DNA of 64,000 nucleotides from positions 32,972,104 through 33,036,103 of the forward strand of contig OU862917.1 in assembly GCA_917880885.1 (NCBI GenBank), given 5' to 3'. Positions 42,213 through 51,820 of the stretch are shown here, one piece after another (position 1 is the first letter of the stretch; the number at the start of each line of letters is the position of its first letter). The notes under the pieces were generated by a model, which was given only the letters and a program-made list of their open reading frames with translations, was not told where the DNA came from and did not search any database. The translations under genes were made by a program, and so were the position numbers. The DNA is from Limnephilus marmoratus. Its lineage: Eukaryota > Arthropoda > Insecta > Trichoptera > Limnephilidae.

Positions 42213-44776
42213 TTACCCCCATGGCCAAGAGAATTTTTGCAAAAAATTCCACTACGCCACCTGGCGTCAGAAGTCCTGAAGAGCGAAGGTACCGCTGCCA
42301 CCAAGAATTCCAAAGTGCTTAACGAGATTTGTGGTGAATGAGTTTGAGCTTCTAGTGCCTTCCCAGCTGTGTCACTTCTCGTAATGTTCTTCCCAAATAT
42401 GTAGAGATGAATTATCCTCAAGATGATGTTGTAAACCAGTAAGCCTCCCTCGATAATGATTCAGTGAAGCAGTGAATGAAACTTCAAACTGCCCAAATAA
42501 TAAGGGCTCAATCCTCTGCTTATGTCAGAGCCACAATCTGTAGGTTGATGCAAATAAGTACTGATCCCTGTAGTTGAAGAAATCCATTTCATGCAGACCA
42601 ATGCTTGGGTTAAAACTTCTGCCTATTCAAGAGCAACTGAAGGTAGGTTGACATAAATAAGTGATGTGCCATGTTGATGTAGAATTTCCATTTGACGCAG
42701 TCCAAATGCTTGTGTTAAAACTTCTGCCTATTCAAGAGCAACTGAAGGTAGGTTGACATAAATAAATGATGTGCCATGTTAATGTAGAATTTCCATTTGA
42801 CGTAGTCCAAATGCTTGTGTTAAAACTTCTGCCTATTCAAGAGCAACTGAAGGTAGGTTGACATAAATAAGTGATGTGCCATGTTGATGTAGAATTTCCA
42901 TTTGACGCAGTCCAAATGCTTGTGTTAAAACTTCTGCCTATTCAAGAGCAACTGAAGGTAGGTTGACATAAATAAATGATGTGCCATGTTAATGTAGAAT
43001 TTCCATTTGACGTAGTCCAAATGCTTGTGTTAAAACTTCTGCCTATTCAAGAGCAACTGAAGGTAGGTTGACATAAATAAATGATGTGCCATGTTGATGT
43101 AGAATTTCCATTTGACGCAGTCCAAATGCTTGTGTTAAAACTTCCTCGAAGAATGTAGAAAACCACGTGAGCGAAAAATAATTACTGAGCTATCGTTAAG
43201 AAGAAGCAATTACTACGTATTAAGGTGAAATAAAACTTATATAAAGCAATTATTTAGATTGAGCTAAAATAATTTGACCTAAACATGAAAAGATTTAAAC
43301 AAAAGAAACTTGACTCTAAACCCACATTCCACTCAAAACTTATGGAAATATTTATCCACAATACTGTTATAATACCATTGAAAATTTAATAACATCTAAA
43401 ATCTTGACACCTATCAATAAAAATTTCAAATTGTAGAAAACCAACCCCTCAAAAGAAAATAACATAAAGTTAAGGTAATGAAACAACCACTGACATCTGT
43501 TGAACAGCGGAGAAGGATGAATAATCCTGTCAATATTAAATGGTTGAGATCCCGGAATAAAACTCCAAGATTGTGTAAGATAATTTAAGAATTTAAATCA
43601 GTCATACAGTTCCATTTTAAGAGACAAACATGTGCCTTCAAATGAGTTCCGAGCTCTAGAACCGACTTAAAGTCACATGCCGTGTCAAAAGGAACTGTGC
43701 AAGAAATGTTAAAAATTAACTGTGAAACTAAACATCTAATATTATGTACTCACTCTATAGAGATACTAATTAAATTTCCATTTAAAATGCATATATAATT
43801 AAACTTATGAAAAATGAATTGTTATTATTATTTTAATTTATTAATTGGTAATAATTATGTTACCCGAAGTAAATTTATACATTATCGTATGTCTCACGAA
43901 CTCGTTCCTGACTATTTGAAATCAACATGCAACGGAGCTTCCTAAAACTCAAAATAGATAGTTTCTGAGAACTTCTGAGATTATGCGCAAGTATCAAAGT
44001 AAGATTGTATGACTATAAACACAAATGATCCGTAAAGTTTCTCTATGGAGAATTATTTTAGTAATTTGTGTAAAATAATCAATAAATTTAAATCTTATAA
44101 AATAAGAATACTGTTTTATCTGTATTTCTTTGAAGAATGCATCACCCGAGCTAACATTATTATAACATATATAAGTAAAGAAAACCCATTTCCTTGACTT
44201 GGAAAATTCCCATGCTGCGAAACTTCCTAAAGCTCCCAAATAGATTATTGTCAGCTTCTGAGGCTATTGATTATGTATAATTATCACCATGAAAATACAT
44301 GTGGAATTTTCCAAGGTAGAAACCGTATGTACGACACCATTCAAGTAAATAATTACTACATGTAACCATAAATTATCAACCATGTACAAAACCATGTAGT
44401 ATCATTATAAACACAATTCATATTTTACAAATAGCAAGGTTTACCTACAGGGAAAGGAACCCACTAATTTTATCAGTTCAAAGCATGAGCGTAATGGCCA
44501 ATTACCCCCATGCTCTGAAGGAAAATTTTCATACAAATTATAATATTCATATACTACACTAACTATCACAAATACAAGGACAAACAACCACAAAACAATT
44601 AACATATAGCGCTCAATGTGTGGACACAAGTTTCATGTCAAAGTCATGTCATCACATTGAATGTATTTTGCAAACATAAGGTCAAAATGCATGCAAATTT
44701 TACTAACTATCGGTACTTTAGACCGAATTAAATCCCATTACGGAAAGATTCTATTTTCTTACTGAAAGGAAATAAA
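42213..44776 (-). other. Gypsy-1 3' non-coding region
   Basis: 2.5 kb between integrase and the 3' LTR without a credible frame. It includes the 105-bp tandem array (42509-43138) and a diverged internal duplication around gcttcctaaaactc (43940) and acttcctaaagctc (44222), about 280 bp apart. An env gene, if it ever existed, is not recognisable. Confidence 0.6.
42509..43138. repeat. 105-bp tandem array in Gypsy-1
   Basis: Five close copies start at 42614, 42719, 42824, 42929 and 43034 (exact period 105). They are preceded by one diverged copy from about 42509. A marker inside is gcctattcaagagcaactga. Copies alternate between two variants (tgttgatg/gacgcag and tgttaatg/gacgtag), so duplication probably went through a 210-bp unit. 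Confidence 0.93.
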
Positions 44777-46534
44777 TTAAACCGCTGACTCCTCAGCATG
44801 CTCAGACTTTAAAATGTCCTTCGCGTGGAAAATACCTAAAAGCTTCCCATCCATGTCAGCCAACTGGTATGCCACAAGGGAAATTTTCCGCACAACCTTA
44901 CTTCTAATAAATTTTGGAGCCAGTTTAGCTGAAAAGTGTTTAGAAGCATCTGAAAGAACGAAAGACCTCCGCCACACTACGTCGCCTTCCGCGTACTGAA
45001 CCTCCCTCCGACGAAGATCATATTGACGTTTGTTGCGTTCATATGACTGTCGCAAAGATGTGCGCACCTGTGAAAAAATATCATTTAACTCTTGCAAACC
45101 TGCAGCCCAGGAATCCCGTTCAGCAAATTTAATTTCCTCCGCGTTGAAGTCAGCTCCTATGTAGTCCTTCCCTGACATGATGATTTCCCTGCCAAAATTG
45201 AGGAAGAAAGGAGTGTAACCAGTGACTTCGTGCACAGCAGTGTTGATCGCTAATTCTATCTCAGGTAAATAATTTGCCCACATTCTGTGGTCAGTGCCTA
45301 CATATGAAGCGAGGGCAGAGACTAAAACCTTATTAACTCGCTCAACAGGATTGTTTTGAGGGTGATATCTACAGTTGTAGAAAAGGTGCCGAATGTGAAA
45401 TTTGCTAACCAAAGCCTTCATGTCCCGAGATATGTACTGCGGACCATTATCTAACACAATAGTATCTGGCACTCCAAACTTGTAGAAAATTTCATTTTCT
45501 AAAATACTAGCGATATTGCTACCCGTTGCCTTCCTTAGAGGGAATAGCCTAGTAAATTTGGAGAAAAAATCAGAAACTACTAACAAGTATGTATAGCCTT
45601 TTTTGTAAGAATTCGGATACGGACCCAGCAGATCTGTGGCAATCATCTGCCAAGGACGCTGCACCAACTTGGGATTTCCCATTAGCCCTGGCGGTAACAA
45701 ATTGGTGCTTTTATACCCTAAGCAAATCTGACATTTACTAATGAACCGTTTGACATCAGCTGACATTTTAGGCCAATAATATTTAAGTTTAATCCTATTC
45801 AAGGTTTTCATAATCCCGAAGTGAGCACACACTGGAGGAACGTGGTGTTCTAAAATAATGTTCTTTCTAACCTCCTTTGGCATAACTTCCTTCCAGTCAT
45901 ATGACCTGTGAAGAGCGTCCATGCTTTGGATGTGTTTAAAAATCCTATCCTTTTCCACTTTCCAAGCTGAATATTTGTCCGGATTAGCTAAAATTTTCTC
46001 TCTAAGCCTGATGTACCACGAGTCGGAAGTACTAAACTTTTGCGCTAATGCATTTACTTGTAGGGGATCACGCGATAACGCATCCGGAATGACATTGTCT
46101 TTACCCTTTCGGTGAATAATTTCAAAATTAAATTGCTGCAGTCTTACTGCCCAGCGTGCGAGTCGTCCACTGGGCGACTTTAATTGTGTTAACCACTTGA
46201 GACTATAGTGATCTGTAATTATTCTAACCGGAATAGGTGAACCCTCAATGTAACCTCTAAACTTTTCCAGAGCAAAAATCATAGCGTTTAACTCCCTCTC
46301 CGTTGTGGAGTGATTCCTCTCTTGTGCAGATAACGACCTTGAAATGAATGAAATCGGGTGCTCTATTTGATTTTCATCAAATTGGCTTAAAACTGCCCCG
46401 AGGCCTACGCTCGATGCGTCACAACTAATAGTGAAAGGCTTACTAAAGTCAGGGCATGCGAGAACCGGAGCGTTAACTAGGATATTCTTTAATTTAACAA
46501 AAGCCGATTGCGCCTGTTGATTCCACGCAAACTT
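44777..46534 (-). CDS. Gypsy-1 pol: RNase H and integrase
   Basis: Open frame after the stop at 46535-46537. RNase H: FTISCDASSVGLGAVLSQ, FISRSLSAQERNHSTTEREL and PVRIITDHYSLKWLTQ. The integrase has an HHCC zinc finger (EHHVPPVCAHFG, FISKCQICLGYK) and the DDE catalytic core: MIATDLLGPYP, TIVLDNGPQYISRDM and NNPVERVNKVLVSA. The C-terminus, AEGDVVWRRSFVLSD, is a chromodomain-less tail. RNase H removes template RNA; integrase inserts cDNA, producing 4-bp duplications as seen at the flanks. In-frame with the upstream RT apart from a single TAA. Confidence 0.93.
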   Translation of the reverse strand, partial: KFAWNQQAQSAFVKLKNILVNAPVLACPDFSKPFTISCDASSVGLGAVLSQFDENQIEHPISFISRSLSAQERNHSTTERELNAMIFALEKFRGYIEGSPIPVRIITDHYSLKWLTQLKSPSGRLARWAVRLQQFNFEIIHRKGKDNVIPDALSRDPLQVNALAQKFSTSDSWYIRLREKILANPDKYSAWKVEKDRIFKHIQSMDALHRSYDWKEVMPKEVRKNIILEHHVPPVCAHFGIMKTLNRIKLKYYWPKMSADVKRFISKCQICLGYKSTNLLPPGLMGNPKLVQRPWQMIATDLLGPYPNSYKKGYTYLLVVSDFFSKFTRLFPLRKATGSNIASILENEIFYKFGVPDTIVLDNGPQYISRDMKALVSKFHIRHLFYNCRYHPQNNPVERVNKVLVSALASYVGTDHRMWANYLPEIELAINTAVHEVTGYTPFFLNFGREIIMSGKDYIGADFNAEEIKFAERDSWAAGLQELNDIFSQVRTSLRQSYERNKRQYDLRRREVQYAEGDVVWRRSFVLSDASKHFSAKLAPKFIRSKVVRKISLVAYQLADMDGKLLGIFHAKDILKSEHAEESAV

Positions 46535-47158
46535 TTACCCCGCGAATTCCTTCTTTGTTAAGTTGTGTAAAGGAGACGCAATAATTGAAAAGTTATGGAT
46601 AAACCTTTTGTACCACGATAGCACCCCAATGAATCTACGTAGACTCTTTTGAGACGTAGGGGTGGGAAAATCCACAATTGCTTTTACTTTCTCGGGATCA
46701 GTGCGAAGCCCTTTACTGTCTACAATGAAACCTAAATATTTTAAAGAGTCCCTGCAGAAAACAGACTTTTCCACATTTATAGTAAGGCCTGCGGCTTGTA
46801 ATTTCTGTTTCACCTGTCTTAGAAGTTCTATATGTTCTTCAAATGAAGAGCTTATTATAATAATGTCATCCAGATAACAGAACACTTTGCCATCAAATTG
46901 TGGCCCTAGCACCTTGTCCATTAACCTCATCATGCGGGAACTCGCCCCGTGGAGGCCAAAAGGCATGGTCACAAAGTGAAACAAGCCTCTTTTAGGGATT
47001 GTAAATGCGGTTTTTTCTTTTGAATTCTCTTCTAAAGGAATTTGAAAAAAAGCGTCATTCAAGTCTAGCGTTGTTAAATACCGAGCACCCCCCAAGCTAT
47101 TCAAGATGTCAGAAATGAACGGTGTCGCGTAGGCGTCGCGTTTAGAGTTTGCGTTCAA
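46535..47158 (-). pseudogene. Gypsy-1 pol: reverse transcriptase core, bounded by stop and frameshift
   Basis: ANSKRDAYATPFISDILNSL, YLTTLDLNDAFFQIPLEE (catalytic Asp), FHFVTMPFGLHGASSRMMRL, VFCYLDDIIIISSSFEEH (YLDD), LKYLGFIVDSKGLRTDPEK and LRRFIGVLSWYKRFI. It ends KKEFAG then TAA (46535-46537), directly continued in frame by KFAWNQQAQSAF. So a point nonsense change separates RT from RNase H. At the upstream end one extra A in the run at about 47196-47202 breaks the frame with the protease part. Confidence 0.93.
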
Positions 47159-47168
47159 AAGTCTACTA

Positions 47169-48065
47169 TCAAGACATAACCGGTACGTGCCATTCTTTTT
47201 TTGGTACTAAAACAATTGGATTATTCCACGCGCTATTGCTGGGTTCAACCACTCCCAAAGCTAACAGTCTGTCTAATTCCTTGTGTACCTGCGGAAGTAG
47301 GTGCGGTGAAATCGGATAAATGCGTTGCTTAATGGGAGAGCAATTACCTGTGTCAATGACATGCTTCTCTAAGGATGTTCTACCTAACCGATTACCCGAA
47401 TAGGAAACATACTCCCGAATTACTTTATTTAAGACTGAGCGTTGTGAAATGGATAAGTTTTCTGCATTTTCTAAACCTATTACATCAGCTCTACACTGTG
47501 TTTTGACCGACTCCTTAGAAGCCATCAATTTTGATATTCTTGGACAAATATTGAAGATTTTCCAAAAATCACAGCCTAGAATAATGTTAGCATTTATCTG
47601 AGGCATAACCACAAAACTGAAAACCCTCTCTGTGTTATCAAAACGAATCGGTACCGTAATTTTATACGAACAAACAACAGAATGACCTGTAGCCGAAACT
47701 AAAGAAAACTTAGTGTCAAGCTTGGAAAGCTTGAAACCTAAATCTAAGAATTTCCTATGAAAATTGTTACCTAAAATGGAAATGTGAGAGCCCGAATCTA
47801 AAAGACCAGAAAAATTTAACCCTAAAACTTGAAAAGAAATGTGAGGACGGTTGTCCCTGTTTACCGCTCCCATCTCCTTTGAAGTATTTAAGTTTTTATA
47901 AAAATCTCTTACTACAGCCAGCCAGGAAGCCCATTCCCCGGACGTCTCCTCGGCGAGCGTCGACGTCTTAACGCCCGCTGTCTGGAACTCCGGGGTATTC
48001 AGTTTTTTGAACGGCGGCAGCCACAATCTGGAGACTTCAGTCCTGGTCTTCCGCAGCGGAAACAA
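47169..48065 (-). pseudogene. Gypsy-1 pol: protease and start of RT
   Basis: Protease: SGLLDSGSHISILGN (DSG active site), SYKITVPIRFDN, NANIILGCDFWKIF. The RT entry follows: SPIKQRIYPISPHLLPQVHK, VVEPSNSAWNNPIVLVPKK, then the extra-A frameshift (EWHVPVMS-stop; the alternative frame gives NGTYRLCLDSRLLNANSKR, which is the expected continuation). The pol frame overlaps gag by at least 67 nt in the -1 frame. That is consistent with -1 ribosomal frameshifting, though no slippery heptamer was verified. The ATG at 48065 is not necessarily used. Confidence 0.9.
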
Positions 48066-48844
48066 TGCACGCCCCTGGAAACGTTATTAGACGGGCTAAG
48101 ATTATCATGGTTCATAAAACGACGGTTATTTCTAAAATTGGGATTGACATTTCCTGAATTATTATTATTCCTACCATTGTTCCTGTTATGTGAATTGTTA
48201 TTCCTGACAAAATTTTGATTATTAGATGCAACAGTAGTAGAAGGAACCCTGTCACTGGAGCGGCTGTCCGCTAACTCAATCATTTTCCCAAGTTTTTTCA
48301 GAGTACTGATATCCGGAATTACCGATAGCGATAACTTTTGAATATATCTAGGCAACATATTACATTGTAAAATCTCCAATAATTCATCATCAGGTAATTT
48401 CGATGACAACCGATTATTTAAAATGAGAATGCGAGTAATAAAAGAGTTTAAATACTCCTTCTGCATTTGAACGGTAGCTCTCAGTTGAGCCAACAGTCGC
48501 CTCTCGTGATCCAGAAACTCATATTCCTCTTTCAGAGCCACGACGATGTCAGACCATGATGCAAATGAGGAGCGATTTACTCTGTACCATAAGAGTGCAT
48601 CACCAGAAAACAATTCAACAGCAGATGTAAAAAGTGAAACTTTACTCACATTTCGAGCTAGTGCGAGCTCTTCGATCCTCTCTATAAAATCGTGTACGCC
48701 AGCTGAGCCGTCAAAAGTAATGTTCCACTTGTGAACAGGAACCGACAAAGGGGACGAAACGGGAATCGATGCAGCTAAGTTATCACCAGGTTTCGCCATG
48801 TTGATTGTATCTGCTTTACTCCTTGTGACAATTGTATATTCCAT
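47999..48844 (-). CDS. Gypsy-1 gag
   Basis: 281 codons, intact. The capsid-like region (about 35-180) has FDGSAGVHDFIERIEELALA, FSGDALLWYRVNRSSFASW and EEYEFLDHERRLLAQLRATV (retrotransposon gag family). Then an Asn/Arg-rich linker (NNNSHNRNNGRNNNN) and a terminal zinc knuckle CFRCGRPGLKSPDC, where the usual His is replaced by Leu. The start at 48844 is the first ATG; a second at 48796 (MAKPGDN) is also possible. Gag packages element RNA. The non-canonical knuckle may bind zinc poorly or be a recent mutation. Confidence 0.92.
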   Translation of the reverse strand: MEYTIVTRSKADTINMAKPGDNLAASIPVSSPLSVPVHKWNITFDGSAGVHDFIERIEELALARNVSKVSLFTSAVELFSGDALLWYRVNRSSFASWSDIVVALKEEYEFLDHERRLLAQLRATVQMQKEYLNSFITRILILNNRLSSKLPDDELLEILQCNMLPRYIQKLSLSVIPDISTLKKLGKMIELADSRSSDRVPSTTVASNNQNFVRNNNSHNRNNGRNNNNSGNVNPNFRNNRRFMNHDNLSPSNNVSRGVHCFRCGRPGLKSPDCGCRRSKN

Positions 48845-49204
48845 AACCTAACTACAAAGGGATTATAAAACAAAAAGTTATTAGAACATGCGACAACACA
48901 AGATGTTACACCAATACTCGGAAATATTTCCCATGCATCTCAAGATAAAATTATAAATAAAATGTCGCCAGATGACTGGAGACGTTTGAAAAGCGCAAAA
49001 AAAAAACGCCGGTGAGTTGGTTCCTTAGCAAAGCAAAATTGTAAACTTAAAACTACCGGGAGACACGTGTCTATGCAGGTGTTCAACAAGCCGCCATTGA
49101 CCACAACACACATGACGAACAACAAATCATCACGAGATAATACAAGTGAAAGAACAATAAAATAGACGAGCACATGTCCGAGACGCCACATTAAGTTCTT
49201 TTAT

Positions 49205-49220
49205 AACGTTGGGCCCAGAT
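49205..49220 (-). promoter_or_regulatory. Gypsy-1 primer-binding site region
   Basis: On the minus strand, right after the 5' LTR (CGTTACA), comes ATCTGGGCCCAACG. TGG shortly after the LTR fits a tRNA 3'-CCA primer; the tRNA was not identified. Confidence 0.5.
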
Positions 49221-49864
49221 TGTAACGTAATATTTACCTAATATCTATCTTTACTTATCACCGCCATCCAAATACTCTCAATATTTCTCTGTATTCAAAA
49301 TAAAACAAGTGCAGACATGTGGGTAGATTAGTGTAAGAAAAGACGGATTATACCAGTAACAAAGATGCAACATTTATTTAAATACTTTCAAACAATTAAG
49401 GGTAGAGCATGATTAAATTGATTTAAATCTACCAGGGGTGGTTGATTACCATAGGTAAGTCAAATTAATGTGAAACTATTACCTCGGAACATGTGGGTCT
49501 CAATAAAAGGAAGAATAATATTTGTAAATCCTGAAGGGCGCCTGTACGGATAACCGAACATATTTATAAGGATTTAAATTAAATGCTAAGGATAATAAAA
49601 TACCAAAGTTAAGCTAAATATCTCGTGATGATTCATTATTAAATATTAATTCGCTCACGCGTGTTTTGGCCATGACCTTTGGCGGCTTGAAGTTCAGCTG
49701 TCCACACCATGAAACTCCCCAGAACCAACTGACGAACGTATCGAAACTTCATCTCGATTCGCCCTCTACCGGCGCCTGTACATTTACGGCTGTCAAATTC
49801 ATCCGGTACCCGCGTGGCTAGAAACTCCGTCTAAATCAGGCCAGTACTTGCCCAAACTGCTGCA
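49221..49864 (-). repeat. Gypsy-1 5' LTR
   Basis: Same length as the 3' LTR, with no difference found on reading, implying recent insertion. The promoter and poly(A) signal were not individually assigned. Confidence 0.95.
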
Positions 49865-49906
49865 ATCCTGATGAAGACAACATTGTTGTCGAAACATGTT
49901 GATATT
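49865..49906 (+). ncRNA. hammerhead-like motif of PLE1 right terminal repeat
   Basis: CTGATGA, extra A, GACAAC-AUU-GUUGUC, GAAA, ACATGTT, GATAT. Its helix I 5' strand (ATATC) was separated by the Gypsy insertion; only ATCC from the target duplication remains next to the core, so ribozyme folding is probably weakened. Confidence 0.6.
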
Positions 49907-49995
49907 GTTTTAAATATAGTGGTTTTATACAAAGTAATAAGTTATTCATTATATGAAAAATGATGCCACAAAATAAATTTGCGAAGTTTGAAGAA

Positions 49996-50388
49996 GAATT
50001 TATTTAAAGTTTCAATTTTTTGTACTTACACGCTTGAATACACTGAGTCATGTAGTTTTTTTCTTGAAGCATTTGAATAAATATGTATTTTATACTTGTT
50101 TTTCGACGGTAGGTACACCTTCTCTGCGATCTTCGGGGACAGTTAGTTATATTTTGTTTAAGTAGGTATACCGTATTTTCCCTAAACTGAGGATTGACTA
50201 TCATGGAACCAACTTTAAGCATATATTTAAAAAAAATATTAGGTACATTTAAGGGCGGTCTAGGTCAAAGTAGGAGAGGAAAGGAGAAGCTCTTATTCCT
50301 GATAAAGGAGCCACGATTCTCACTTAAAAAATTGAAAAAAAAATTTTTTTCTTCCACATAAGAACCGAATAAAAATGAAATGTTTTAT
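49996..50388. other. no feature recognised
   Basis: Between the PLE1 end and the next PLE foldback I saw no gene or clear repeat. Confidence 0.5.
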
Positions 50389-50600
50389 AATGAATAACAT
50401 ATTACTTTGTTTAAACCACTATAATTATAAATAATATCTGCATGTTTCGATAACAATGTTATCTTCATCAGGATATTTAAATGAAGATAACATTGTTATC
50501 GAAACATGTAGATATTATTTATAATATAGTGGTTTAAACAAAGTGATATGTTATTCATTATATAATTAATGATGCCACAAAGTAATTTTGCGAAGTTTGA
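50389..50600 (+). mobile_element. PLE terminal-repeat foldback
   Basis: Arms about 50389-50465 and 50485-50560 mirror each other around caggatattta. The left arm (minus strand, 50476-50434) has ATATC-CTGATGA, GATAAC-AUU-GUUATC and GAAA; its cleavage-site U is changed (ACATGCA). The right arm (plus) lacks the CUGA start (AAATGAAGA) but keeps GAAACATGTAGATAT. It ends with aatgatgccacaaagtaatt, the PLE ORF start. Confidence 0.75.
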
Positions 50601-50949
50601 AGAAGAAATTAAATGTTTTGTATATAATATTTACATTTCACATATTTGTTTGATATTACATTCATGATTGGTTATTGATGCAGCGTAATTCAGTAGGAAG
50701 GTTATTATAATTGTGTGGTTTGGTAAATATAAGGTTTTTCTAACATTTATTAACATTAACGTTAACTGGCTACTTTCCATAGGACGTCGTTATGAAAACT
50801 TATGACCGAAACAATGTATGAACGTGTAAATTGTTGTAAAATAATTAAAAAATATACTTTGCTCGACGGCTGATGTTGCAAACAATACAATTATACTCGT
50901 GTCATAAAGATAGTTATTTTTATGAATATCGTTATTTGATATTATCCTA

Positions 50950-51005
50950 AGCAATTAGCCCAAGCGAAAGTAATTGTAAAATCACTTTCGCTTGGGCTAA
51001 TTGCT
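50950..51005. other. perfect 22-bp inverted repeat hairpin
   Basis: agcaattagcccaagcgaaa-gt (50950-50971) is exactly complementary to 50984-51005, with the 12-nt loop aattgtaaaatc. Stem length and loop size resemble a small-RNA precursor, but a perfect stem is unusual for animal microRNA. It may be a miniature foldback element. Confidence 0.6.
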
Positions 51006-51605
51006 ATCATCAATATAATGGACCATGTAACAGCTCCCCAATGCCATTTAAAAATATCATTAATTTACCCAAAAATGGATTGTAGTCGCAGATAAATTGC
51101 GAATAAATTGGATTGTAATCAATAATTTAGAATGTAATAAAAAAATATGGCTTTTCAATATGACACAAAAATGGGGATATGTGAACATTGTCCACTGGAA
51201 GGGAATCTGACTCAACTGGATTTCTCACAGCACATTCTTGTTATGTTATTATGGGACCGATAAATCACTTGGTTGAACACACGCACAAGTCTCCGTTTGA
51301 ATCGATATTAAAGAACCGAGGTAGCAAAGAGATGATAACTGCACTTGTTTTTTTAAGAGACCGATTCATTGTTCCTTAGTATTTATTGTTCCACAATGAC
51401 ACGGGTAGGTAATATTGTCAAACAGTTTAGTTTTTGAAAGTAAGTATGATGAAGAAAGATATCAATGGCGGTGTGTGAGTTTTCGATAATATTACTTTAT
51501 TGAAAAATTTATTTATACATATTTATCACAATAAATTGGAAAACTAGACTTCAATAGTATCTCAAATCAAATTGAATTAAGAATTAGAAGCAGGTATGTC
51601 TTTGT

Positions 51606-51720
51606 TTTAACCACTCTTGTTATCTATAAAACTGACATGTTTCGAGAGCGATGCTCTCTTCCTCAGGGATTCTGCCACAAAATAAATTTGCTGTATTTGG
51701 AGAAGAAATTGAATTAAATT
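51606..51720 (-). mobile_element. PLE terminal-repeat fragment with hammerhead-like core
   Basis: The minus strand 51668-51631 has CTGAGGA, extra A, GAGAGC-AUC-GCUCUC, GAAA and ACATGTC, all core positions present; helix I pairing is weak. On the plus strand it is followed by tgccacaaaataaatttgct, the PLE ORF start. Closest in layout to the fragment at 6050-6445. Confidence 0.7.
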
Positions 51721-51820
51721 ATTTTAGACATATTTGGTTACAAATACAGGTGGGAAGAGGTAAGATTTAAATATTATATCTGCAATAATCAATAACTCAT
51801 TCTAGACCAATAGAAAGAAA

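Larger units (their letters stand above)
41569..49864 (-). mobile_element. young Gypsy LTR retrotransposon, 8.3 kb (Gypsy-1)
   Basis: LTRs 41569-42212 and 49221-49864, both 644 bp, no difference seen by eye. Flanked by a 4-bp target duplication ATCC (41565-41568 and 49865-49868) within PLE1's hammerhead region (between ATCC and TGATGA). Order on the minus strand: 5' LTR, primer site, gag, protease, RT, RNase H, integrase, 2.5-kb non-coding 3' region, 3' LTR. Only two disabling lesions seen, plus a non-canonical gag knuckle. No envelope gene seen. Confidence 0.95.
38741..49995 (+). mobile_element. Penelope-like element PLE1, split by a Gypsy insertion
   Basis: 5' side at the palindrome 38741-38786. 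The coding frame begins inside the terminal repeat (ATGATGCCACAAAATAAATT). RT is 38796 to about 40800, then a frameshift, then GIY-YIG to 41320 and a 3' UTR to 41568. The right terminal repeat resumes at 49865 after the Gypsy and ends near 49995 with the same ATGATGCCACAAAAT start. The net element is about 3.0 kb. Terminal repeats carry the hammerhead-like unit. Confidence 0.9.

Noticed and set aside
42213..44776. Envelope gene of an errantivirus-type Gypsy
   Set aside because: No signal peptide, membrane span or long frame in this region; only short unsupported frames and a tandem array.
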